From NCBI GenBank assembly GCA_900768425.1, contig CAAGCR010000070.1, positions 1 to 20,670 on the forward strand: a DNA stretch of 20,670 nucleotides, in the 5' to 3' direction. Shown here in pieces: positions 1-5,426 of this stretch (the first letter of the stretch is position 1; each line of letters begins with the position of its first letter). The notes beneath the pieces are model-generated. The model did no database searches. It had not been told where the DNA came from and worked only from the letters and a program-made list of their open reading frames with translations. Source of the stretch: Clostridia bacterium. Its GTDB lineage: Bacteria; Bacillota; Clostridia; Christensenellales; UBA1242. The translations under genes and the position numbers were made by a program.

Positions 1-19
1 ACGTGTGCTCTTCCGATCT
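1..19 (+). other. Illumina TruSeq adapter remnant (not genomic)
   Basis: The first 19 bases, ACGTGTGCTCTTCCGATCT, are identical to the 3' end of the TruSeq read-2 adapter, which ends in AGACGTGTGCTCTTCCGATCT. Genomic sequence therefore begins at base 20. An apparent GTG start at position 5 and the next four codons are adapter-encoded and must not be annotated as part of a protein. Confidence 0.95.
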
Positions 20-715
20 TATGAAGTTGCAGCATCAACATCTATTATGTCTTTTGCGTTTATGGAGTGGTTACTTGGGGATAACCATACAACAAATAAA
101 TTTTTAAACATAATAAGATATTACTATAAATTATATCCGGCAAGACTAAGCGACTGTGAGCCGGAATTGTTGTCGTGGCTAAAAAGTGGGGCAAGAGCAT
201 ATCGTATGGGAGATGGTTATGATTGTTTAAGATTTGTATCGCCTATTGCTCACTATGCTCATAGTGTTCAAGAAATATCTGAGTTAGTGGATAAAAGTCT
301 TACGACAATATATAACACAAACGAGGCAAAAGAAGCATCAAAAATATTTTGCTCGGCAATTTGGCTATTGAAAAATAATGTACATAAAAAAGAACTTTTA
401 GACAAACTTAACACAATATTTGATTTAAATATTAGTGATGATATTGGAGTAAATTATGAAAGATTTGATAAAGACAAAACTCCGTTAAATGCTGTTAATT
501 TGGTGCTGAGTATTTTTGTAAATTCTACTTCTATGCAAGACATTGTAGAAGATGCGAAAAACAAAAATTCCTATGATTTAACAATTTCTGCTACAGTTAT
601 AATTATTGCGGAAGTTTATTATAGGGATTATTTAGATATTTCATCAGATAGTTTTACAAATTTGCCCGATAAGTTTAAAAGGTTATTAAGAGATTTCCCA
701 AAGTGTTACCATTGA
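20..715 (+). CDS. ADP-ribosylglycohydrolase (DraG)-like protein, 5'-truncated, catalytic residues replaced
   Basis: An open frame of 231 codons runs from the contig edge to a TGA stop; the N-terminus is lost. The fold pattern of the ADP-ribosylglycohydrolase family can be followed. STSIMSFAFMEWLL (residues 6-19 of the visible part) lines up with the family's TDDTxMTxAxAxxLL helix. GDGYDCLRFVSPIAHYA lines up with GNGxAMRxSPxAyxa. A late segment around SIFVNSTSMQDIVEDAKNKN lines up with the helix before the GGDSDT motif, followed by an IAEVYY match to IAEAYYG. The metal- and ADP-ribose-binding positions are changed: DDT reads STS, the THNHPE region reads IYNTNEA, and GGDSDT reads NKNSYDL. In active members these acidic residues bind two Mg ions and cleave ADP-ribose from protein; this copy probably cannot. 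It may be a binding-only pseudoenzyme or a decaying gene. The frame is intact, which argues for some retained function. It ends three bases before a hairpin element. Confidence 0.65.
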   Translation, partial: YEVAASTSIMSFAFMEWLLGDNHTTNKFLNIIRYYYKLYPARLSDCEPELLSWLKSGARAYRMGDGYDCLRFVSPIAHYAHSVQEISELVDKSLTTIYNTNEAKEASKIFCSAIWLLKNNVHKKELLDKLNTIFDLNISDDIGVNYERFDKDKTPLNAVNLVLSIFVNSTSMQDIVEDAKNKNSYDLTISATVIIIAEVYYRDYLDISSDSFTNLPDKFKRLLRDFPKCYH

Positions 716-717
716 TT

Positions 718-824
718 GGTGGTGGGAACTACATCCCGCCGGAAAGCAAAATTTTGCTCTGCAAAATTTTTGAAATTGCGAACGCAATTTCGTTTGATAA
801 ATCAAACGCTTTCCGGCGTTTTTT
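718..824. repeat. Branched palindromic element: outer stem enclosing three hairpins, ending in a T tract
   Basis: The outer inverted repeat is perfect over 11 bp: CGCCGGAAAGC (737-747) pairs with GCTTTCCGGCG (808-818). Three perfect hairpins fill the space between with almost no spare bases: AAAATTTTGC (748-757) with 761-770 and a TCT loop; GAAATTGCG (772-780) with 783-791 and an AA loop; GTTTGAT (792-798) with 801-807. Only T771 is left unpaired between helices, so the single strand would fold into a four-way junction. A further stem, GGTGGGA (721-727) with TCCCGCC (734-740, one G-U pair), competes with the outer arm. The element begins just after the upstream stop codon and ends in TTTTTT (819-824), so it could also terminate transcription. 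I recognise no insertion sequence ends or target-site duplication. Confidence 0.85.
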
Positions 825-1009
825 ATCTCGTAAATTTGGATTGTGGGCTGTTGAGATTTTCTATCATAAAAGTTTTGAGTATGCTATACAGTTGAATAAT
901 TACTATCTTTTGTTCGGTGATAAAGGTCTGTACATAATCAAACTAATATTAAATTACGAATTTATATTTTTATTTAGATTTTACATCAAATAATACAACC
1001 ATATCCTTA

Positions 1010-1038
1010 TTGCAATTTTTATGAATATGTAGTATATT
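1010..1038 (+). promoter_or_regulatory. Sigma-A-type promoter for the CYTH gene
   Basis: TTGCAA (1010-1015) and TATATT (1033-1038) are separated by 17 bases. Transcription would begin around 1045, leaving a leader of only about 11 bases that starts inside or next to the ribosome binding site AGGGAG (1045-1050). Assigned by consensus match only. Confidence 0.45.
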
Positions 1039-1055
1039 ATTGGCAGGGAGAATAT

Positions 1056-1604
1056 ATGAAAACAGAAATAGAAGCAAGATTGCTAGATTGTAATGTTAAA
1101 GAGATAATTAAAAAACTACAAGCAAATAGTGCATTTTTTATGGGCGACTGGTTGCAAATTCGCCATTGCTATGATTTTAATCCTAAAAGAGAAAACAGTT
1201 GGATAAGGCTTCGCACAAATGGTAAAACAACAACTCTAACCATTAAAGAAATTGCCGACAAGTCCATAAGTGGCACAAAAGAATGTGAAATAACAGTCAG
1301 TGATTTTAAAACTACCGATGAACTATTGAATAAACTCGGCTATAAAGCAAGAAGTATTCAACAAAACCGCCGTATTCAATATATGTTAAATGGTGTTGAA
1401 ATTGACATTGATTTTTGGCCAATGATTCCACCATACATTGAGTTTGAAGCCTTAAATGAAGACGCGATTAAAAATGTATGTAAAAAACTAGATATAGATT
1501 ATACAAAACTTGTAACATTAGATGTCTGCTCAATATATAACCATTACGGCATAAAATTAGAAGATTATCCTAAAATTACTCTTGAACAAGAAAAGTGTAA
1601 TTAA
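1056..1604 (+). CDS. CYTH domain protein (class IV adenylate cyclase / triphosphatase family)
   Basis: This 182-residue soluble protein is close to a single CYTH domain in length. CYTH enzymes form a beta-barrel tunnel lined with charged residues that binds triphosphates or polyphosphate with divalent metal; family members include tripolyphosphatases, thiamine-triphosphatases and class IV adenylate cyclases. Visible signatures are E4-x-E6-x-R8 (the ExExK motif with Arg for Lys), basic strand R51-x-R53 with K64, acidic strand E76/E78, R105-R106, D117-x-D119 and E129-x-E131. The alternating charged residues on successive strands are what the tunnel requires. The start ATG follows AGGGAG at a spacing of five bases. 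It appears monocistronic, with its own promoter and terminator. Substrate cannot be decided from sequence; triphosphate or inorganic polyphosphate hydrolysis is more likely than cyclase activity in this kind of bacterium. Arg at the third signature position is a deviation to note. Confidence 0.8.
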   Translation: MKTEIEARLLDCNVKEIIKKLQANSAFFMGDWLQIRHCYDFNPKRENSWIRLRTNGKTTTLTIKEIADKSISGTKECEITVSDFKTTDELLNKLGYKARSIQQNRRIQYMLNGVEIDIDFWPMIPPYIEFEALNEDAIKNVCKKLDIDYTKLVTLDVCSIYNHYGIKLEDYPKITLEQEKCN

Positions 1605-1622
1605 ATAATTAAAACATTTTAA

Positions 1623-1677
1623 AGTCTTGCAAACATAACACATAAACAAGTGTGTAAGTTTGTACAAGGCTTTTTTT
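1623..1677 (+). terminator. Intrinsic terminator of the CYTH gene
   Basis: AGTCTTG (1623-1629) pairs with CAAGGCT (1665-1671, one G-U pair), extended inward by CAAAC with GTTTG and ACAC with GTGT, and followed by a run of seven T. A further 10-bp inverted repeat, AAAACATTTT (1611-1620) with AAAATGTTTT (1692-1701), flanks the hairpin. Confidence 0.75.
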
Positions 1678-1741
1678 AGACAAAATAAATCAAAATGTTT
1701 TAAAAAAAAGGATAAAAATATTTTGTATGTTATAAAATTAA

Positions 1742-1772
1742 TGTTATAATATAGTCAACAAATTGAAGGAGG
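1742..1772 (+). promoter_or_regulatory. Extended -10 promoter and strong ribosome binding site of the RsgI-like lipoprotein gene
   Basis: TGTTATAAT (1742-1750) is a consensus extended -10 element; no good -35 box is seen, as is usual for this promoter type. AAGGAGG (1766-1772) lies five bases before ATG 1778. This fixes the start: an in-frame TTG at 1763 overlaps the ribosome binding site itself and is rejected. Confidence 0.65.
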
Positions 1773-1777
1773 TATAT

Positions 1778-2779
1778 ATGAAAAAATTTGTTAAATATTT
1801 ATTAGTTTTATGTTTAATGGTTCCATTTGCCTTTATGTTTGCAGGCTGTGGAGAAGCAAAACCAGCTAATGTTATGACAATGTCTGTAAATCCAGAAGTG
1901 TCATTTGTACTAGATGCAAACAATAATGTAATAAGTGTAAAATATAACAATGCCGATTCTAGTATGATCTATGCAGATGTTAATTTCGTAGGCAAAGATG
2001 TAAACACTACTGTTCAATTATTTATTGAACGTGCTGCAATCTCAGGACACATTGAACTTAACGGAGATGAAGTATCTGTTAAAATTAACGGTGAGGTTAA
2101 TGCAAACCTAGATGCTTTAAAAGAACAAGTTGAAACTAAAGTTAAAGACGTGTTCAAACAAATGGGTGTTACTGTTACAGTAAAAATGGAGAACCTAAGC
2201 AAAGAAGCACAAAGAGTAGCACTAGAAACCACAGTAAAAGCTTTAGCTCCAGAATACACTGAAACTGAAATCAAAGCTATGTCAAATGATGAACTTTTAA
2301 AAGTTATTAACGACAAACAAAAAGAATACAAAGACTTAGCATTTGAACAAGTTAATCAAATTCAAGCAACTCTAGAAAAAACAGTTATGTCTGCTGTTAA
2401 TTCTGCTAAAGAGCTTTTAAACAAAGCAGAAGCGCAATTAAAAGAATTAGAAGATTCAGTTAAAGATTTAACAGGTACAGCAAAAGATATTGTTGACACG
2501 CAAATTAAAACAACAAAACAACAAATCGCTGTATTGAGAGATGAATTAGATAAAGCAGTTAAAACTTTTAATGAGAAAAAAGATGAATTAATTGCACAAG
2601 CAAAAGCAAAATATGCCGAAATCAAAAATCAATTAATTACAACTTTTAAAGAACAAGTTGCAGAAGCAAAAACAGCAGTTATTGCTCATTTAAGAGTTGA
2701 ATTAGAAGCTGGTCGCATCATACAAGAACAATTTGATTACTGGAATAATTTAATTAACGACTATGCTGTTGCCGCTTAA
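1778..2779 (+). CDS. Lipoprotein with free-standing RsgI-type ectodomain and C-terminal coiled coil
   Basis: The 333-residue product has a lipoprotein signal peptide: MKKF start, hydrophobic core at residues 5-21, lipobox FAGC with the lipidated Cys24. Residues about 33-190 match the extracellular middle domain of RsgI-type anti-sigma factors of Firmicutes. MSVNPEVSFVLDANNNVISV fits the family's xVNPxIxLxVNxxGxVixV opening, followed by a VNFVGKDV match to LxGKxxxEA. Later, PEYTETEIKAMSNDELLKVI fits the LTxEELKxMSvxELlxxI end. Known RsgI proteins cleave themselves at the Asn-Pro bond of this motif; here it is N38-P39, only 14 residues after the lipid anchor. The N-terminal sigma-binding domain and the transmembrane helix of RsgI are absent. 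Residues about 190-310 are a charged, Ala/Lys/Glu-rich helix with heptad character, likely a coiled coil. No sigma-I gene is in the window. Function is unknown; a surface sensor, a decoy or a structural wall-facing protein are possibilities. Confidence 0.75.
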   Translation: MKKFVKYLLVLCLMVPFAFMFAGCGEAKPANVMTMSVNPEVSFVLDANNNVISVKYNNADSSMIYADVNFVGKDVNTTVQLFIERAAISGHIELNGDEVSVKINGEVNANLDALKEQVETKVKDVFKQMGVTVTVKMENLSKEAQRVALETTVKALAPEYTETEIKAMSNDELLKVINDKQKEYKDLAFEQVNQIQATLEKTVMSAVNSAKELLNKAEAQLKELEDSVKDLTGTAKDIVDTQIKTTKQQIAVLRDELDKAVKTFNEKKDELIAQAKAKYAEIKNQLITTFKEQVAEAKTAVIAHLRVELEAGRIIQEQFDYWNNLINDYAVAA

Positions 2780-2880
2780 TAATATTTAAGATGTTAAAAT
2801 ATTTAATTAGAAATAAATAATTAATTAAATAAAAATTAATAAATAATATTTAATTTAAAGGCAATTTATAAATAATTAAT

Positions 2881-2922
2881 AAATATTAAAAAAGAACGAT
2901 TTTTCGTTCTTTTTTAATATTT
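2881..2922. terminator. Bidirectional intrinsic terminator
   Basis: An 18-bp perfect stem (2881-2898 with 2905-2922) closes on the loop ATTTTT. The core is AAAAAAGAACG with CGTTCTTTTTT, so a T-rich strand follows the GC-containing part in both directions. It can end transcripts of the RsgI-like lipoprotein and, from the other side, any readthrough from the Rrf2 gene. Confidence 0.85.
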
Positions 2923-3000
2923 TCTTAAATGTTTTTCAATATTTTTTATTGATTTAAAAGAGAAATAAAACTCAAATAAATTCTTAAATTGATATATTAA

Positions 3001-3070
3001 CAAAACTTTGAGCATACTCTGACTTTCGCACCCTGTCAGGGGGCAAAGGTTTGTGAATGCTTAAAGTTTG
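3001..3070. repeat. Nested hairpin element
   Basis: The outer arms CAAAACTTTGAGCAT (3001-3015) and ATGCTTAAAGTTTG (3057-3070) pair with one bulge and one G-T. Inside is an imperfect GC-richer stem, 3022-3034 with 3038-3050, containing CCCT/AGGG around a three-base loop and two opposed mismatches. Its GC content stands out from the AT-rich surroundings. Function is unknown; it looks like a folded RNA or a small mobile palindromic unit. Confidence 0.6.
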
Positions 3071-3109
3071 AATTAAAACAAAGCTTGTGATAACTTTAAA
3101 ACTATTTAT

Positions 3110-3163
3110 AAACCTCTCAGTCACGCTGTCGCGTGCCAGCTCCCCTCGAGCTCGGGAGCAAAA
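3110..3163 (-). repeat. Dispersed two-hairpin repeat, copy 1 (inverted relative to copy 2)
   Basis: The sequence runs AAACCTCTCAGTCAC, then a hairpin GTCACGC with GCGTGCC (3120-3126 with 3131-3137), then AGCTCCC with GGGAGC around CTCGAGCTC, ending GCAAAA. The same blocks occur in opposite orientation at 20452-20505: the conserved parts are AAACCTCTCAGTCAC, CAGCTCCCC and GGGAGCAAAA, while loops and stem interiors differ between copies. From memory, near-identical blocks are scattered in many gut Clostridia genomes. Confidence 0.75.
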
Positions 3164-3270
3164 CTTATGTTAAAATTTGATTTTTTTAATTAGACAATAA
3201 TTCATCAGTCATCAGTAATCATTTTTCATTTATTGCGTAGCAACATAACCGTAAACCGAATGATTTGCAT

Positions 3271-3390
3271 TTCACTGCAAACAATTTATTGTTTGTTCAC
3301 TGCGGGCTAAGCCCGTTCACTGCAAGCATTTTAATGCTTGTTCACTTATAATTATTTCGTTCACTGCAAGTATTTTAATGCTTGTTCACT
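3271..3390. repeat. Tandem array of hairpins spaced by TTCACT
   Basis: TTCACT occurs six times (3271, 3296, 3316, 3341, 3360, 3385), giving unit lengths 25, 20, 25, 19 and 25. Between the copies lie different short hairpins: CAAACAA/TTGTTTG (3278-3284, 3289-3295), CGGGC/GCCCG (3303-3307, 3311-3315), CAAGCATT/AATGCTTG (3323-3330, 3333-3340), an unstructured AT spacer, and CAAGTATT/AATGCTTG (3367-3374, 3377-3384). The last keeps pairing by a G-U wobble. The array ends eight bases from the stop codon of the Rrf2 gene. It is not a CRISPR: the constant part is only 6 bases and the variable parts are self-complementary. Confidence 0.85.
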
Positions 3391-3397
3391 AATAACA

Positions 3398-3793
3398 CTA
3401 TACCTTTCTATCAATTAAATTTTGCAAAGATATTTTGCTTAGGTAATCATCAATCAACTCGCCTAAATTGTTCCAGACACTCATTGCGTAACATTTGCCA
3501 CTACGCTCACATTTACCACCAACGCATGGGGCAAGGGCACAAGTGTCACCGGTTACTTCCAAAATATCTTTAATAGAAATTTGGTTTGCAGGTTTGGTTA
3601 GTTTGTATCCACCGGTATGCCCGCGACTACTTTCTAAAAGTTTTGCTTTGGTAAGCCCAGACACAATCTGCTCTAAATATTTAACGGATATTTGTTGGTT
3701 GCTTGCAATAATGTTTAATGGTGTAACATTGTCCGATTTTGCAAGGTCAACCATAAGCCTTACTGCATATTGTCCTTTTGTAGAAATTTTCAT
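3398..3793 (-). CDS. Rrf2 family transcriptional regulator, IscR-like with four cysteines
   Basis: The 131-residue protein has the Rrf2 winged-helix pattern: MKISTKGQYAVRLMVDLA opening, recognition region around ISVKYLEQIVSGLTKAKLLES (residues 35-55), then the wing SSRGHTGGYKLTKP (55-68). Four cysteines follow, C85-x4-C90-x4-C95-x5-C101, in the region where IscR, NsrR and RirA bind an iron-sulfur cluster. Such proteins sense iron-sulfur status, nitric oxide or cysteine availability and bind palindromic operators as dimers. The start is MKIST, as usual for the family, with GAGG upstream at 3801-3804 on this strand. No isc, suf or cysteine genes are nearby, so the regulon cannot be read from context. 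The gene has its own promoter in the 73-base gap behind the ABC exporter and probably also receives readthrough from it. Which cysteines are ligands is inferred. Confidence 0.9.
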   Translation of the reverse strand: MKISTKGQYAVRLMVDLAKSDNVTPLNIIASNQQISVKYLEQIVSGLTKAKLLESSRGHTGGYKLTKPANQISIKDILEVTGDTCALAPCVGGKCERSGKCYAMSVWNNLGELIDDYLSKISLQNLIDRKV

Positions 3794-3809
3794 ATTTGCC
3801 TCGTTTGTG

Positions 3810-3827
3810 TTTTATCAATTAATAAAA
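3810..3827. promoter_or_regulatory. Imperfect palindrome at the Rrf2 gene start, possible autoregulatory operator
   Basis: TTTTATCAATTAATAAAA matches its own reverse complement at 16 of 18 positions. It overlaps the -10 box and the expected transcription start of the Rrf2 gene, which is where an Rrf2 dimer would repress its own promoter. The surroundings are very AT-rich, so chance is a real alternative. Confidence 0.35.
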
Positions 3828-3852
3828 TACACTATTTTTTAATTAAAATCAA
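3824..3852 (-). promoter_or_regulatory. Promoter of the Rrf2 gene
   Basis: On the minus strand TTGATT (3847-3852) and TATTTT (3824-3829) are 17 bases apart. The start codon is about 30 bases downstream of the -10 box. Confidence 0.4.
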
Positions 3853-3866
3853 AAATTTTTTAATGT

Positions 3867-5426
3867 TTATAATTTTCTAAATTTTTTAACGCCATAAGTA
3901 AATGTGGTAATTATTATTATAGCCAATAATATTAAATAAATTATGCTTGATGTTATAATCAATTCGCCTATGCTAAGACTAGTAAATAAGCGACCAATAA
4001 TGTATGGTAAAACCGACAATACCATTCCAAAAACCATAGTCAGTAAAACCGATAAACTCTGCTTTACAACTTTTGTTTCATCATCAAAATCTAATTTAGG
4101 TTGCCATAAATTAATTAAAAGTCCGCCAAAAGCCAAAATTAAATTCATAAGTGTTGGCACAACAAAAATGGCAAGCGATGCTAAAAGCGATAATTTTAAT
4201 GATATACAAAGTATAGTTCCGCCAACAAGTATGCAAGGCTCTAAAATGGATAAATGTACTAAAATTTTAGAAATAAATAATGTTTTTTCATTTATAGGTG
4301 AAGATTTCAAAAGCCAAATATTTTTACCTTCTAACGAAATTGAACTAGCCGAAATAGGTGCTGTTGCAAGCATAAAACCATAAACCATTACAAGAATAAA
4401 CACAATAAATGATTTTTGAAGTGGCAATCCTAAATATTTGCAAATGCCTTCATAACCTAATGTGCAAATAAAAACCGAAATAACCAAAATGCAAATTGCA
4501 CCAATTATGGTATTGATAATATATGCCGGGGTGGAAGCATAAGAGTATAACTCTTTTTTATAAAGCATTTTAAGTGAACTTCTACCGTTTCCAAACTTTA
4601 AAACTTTGCTAGTTGATGAATATTTTGCAAATGTCTTACCATAACTCGATGTATATAACACAAGCCCTAAAACAAAAGGTAAAACTGTTCCACACACAAC
4701 AATTAAAATATTTACAACATTAGGTGAAAGTAAAAATTGCAAAATAATATTGCTGATAGGTCGGTCGGCGAAATAGGCATCTAAGTTAGAAAAATCTACA
4801 GAACCATAAGTAAATGTTTTTGTAAGCATTAGTGCCATAACTAAAACAAATAAAAGAATTAAAGTAAAAGATTTTAACAAATTGCCAAGTTTTAAGCGGT
4901 TATATAAATGTGAAATAACAAAGTTGCAAATATATGAAATTCCAACACTTAAAAGTGGCATTAAAAACATATATAATAGTCCTAAAATTAAAAGTGTTAA
5001 ATTAAAACCTGCAAAAATAAAATATAAAGCCAAATATGGAGCAAATAATAAAAATACAAAAAAGAAATCAAATAAATATTTATTTAGCGTTTTAGATAAA
5101 ATAATATCGCGTTTTTTTATAGGCAAAGATAACAAAAAGTCAGTATCATCATTTTTTGGTGTTGCCGAATAACGCATAATTCCAATAACAACAATTACAC
5201 TGAGCGAAGTCAAAATTGCGTGGAACAAACACACTTTTTCTAAATGTACTATTGATAAATCTCTATACATTCCATAGGCTTGTAAAGTATACATTGCTAG
5301 TAATGCCAACACACCTAAAACAAGAAATAATGTTGCAGAAATAGAACTTACATTTTGTTTTTTGCCAAAAAGTCTGCCAATTAAAAGATTATAATTGTTT
5401 TTTAACAATATTCTTAAATTATACAT
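3867..5426 (-). CDS. ABC-2 type exporter permease
   Basis: The 519-residue protein is almost entirely hydrophobic, with about 12 predicted membrane segments (for example residues 28-53, 64-86, 117-140, 142-172, 186-202, then a similar set in the second half). Two cytoplasmic motifs repeat between halves: FLLSLPIKKRDIILSK near residue 97 and WLLKSSPINEKTLFISK near 370. This suggests an internal duplication and is typical of the large putative ABC permeases paired with a single ATPase gene. The second half also carries ISLEGKN just before the motif. The start at 5426 is chosen over ATG 5447 because GGAGAG lies at the right distance and because the ATG overlaps the ATPase stop codon by 8 bases, a translational-coupling arrangement. 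The pair probably exports something from the cell (peptide, antibiotic or lipid); the substrate cannot be inferred. Confidence 0.85.
   Translation of the reverse strand: MYNLRILLKNNYNLLIGRLFGKKQNVSSISATLFLVLGVLALLAMYTLQAYGMYRDLSIVHLEKVCLFHAILTSLSVIVVIGIMRYSATPKNDDTDFLLSLPIKKRDIILSKTLNKYLFDFFFVFLLFAPYLALYFIFAGFNLTLLILGLLYMFLMPLLSVGISYICNFVISHLYNRLKLGNLLKSFTLILLFVLVMALMLTKTFTYGSVDFSNLDAYFADRPISNIILQFLLSPNVVNILIVVCGTVLPFVLGLVLYTSSYGKTFAKYSSTSKVLKFGNGRSSLKMLYKKELYSYASTPAYIINTIIGAICILVISVFICTLGYEGICKYLGLPLQKSFIVFILVMVYGFMLATAPISASSISLEGKNIWLLKSSPINEKTLFISKILVHLSILEPCILVGGTILCISLKLSLLASLAIFVVPTLMNLILAFGGLLINLWQPKLDFDDETKVVKQSLSVLLTMVFGMVLSVLPYIIGRLFTSLSIGELIITSSIIYLILLAIIIITTFTYGVKKFRKL

Larger units (their letters stand above)
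716..1055. other. Intergenic region between the DraG-like gene and the CYTH gene
   Basis: These 340 bases hold a branched palindromic element (718-824), about 180 AT-rich bases in which I see no gene, and a likely promoter for the CYTH gene (1010-1038). A 96-codon open frame covers much of it (703-993). It runs through the palindromes, has no ribosome binding site and resembles no protein family, so I do not call it. Confidence 0.6.
2780..3397. other. Repeat-rich intergenic region between convergent genes
   Basis: These 618 bases separate the plus-strand lipoprotein from the minus-strand Rrf2 gene. In order they hold about 100 bases of nearly pure A/T, a perfect 18-bp bidirectional terminator (2881-2922), a nested hairpin (3001-3070), a copy of a dispersed two-hairpin repeat (3110-3163), a loosely repetitive ATCAGTCATCAGTAATCAT stretch near 3203-3221, a small TTGC/GCAA hairpin at 3233-3243, and the TTCACT hairpin array (3271-3390). 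I see no protein-coding gene here. Confidence 0.7.

Noticed and set aside
5..19. GTG start with Leu-Phe-Arg-Ser as the N-terminus of the first gene
   Set aside because: These codons are Illumina adapter sequence, so the true start lies off the contig.
703..993. 96-codon open frame after the DraG-like gene
   Set aside because: It runs through the branched palindrome, has no ribosome binding site, and its composition resembles no protein family.
1763..1777. Upstream TTG start for the RsgI-like lipoprotein
   Set aside because: It overlaps the AAGGAGG ribosome binding site; ATG 1778 gives correct spacing and a normal signal peptide.
3271..3390. CRISPR array
   Set aside because: The constant element is only 6 bases, units vary from 19 to 25 bases, the variable parts are self-complementary hairpins, and there are no cas genes.
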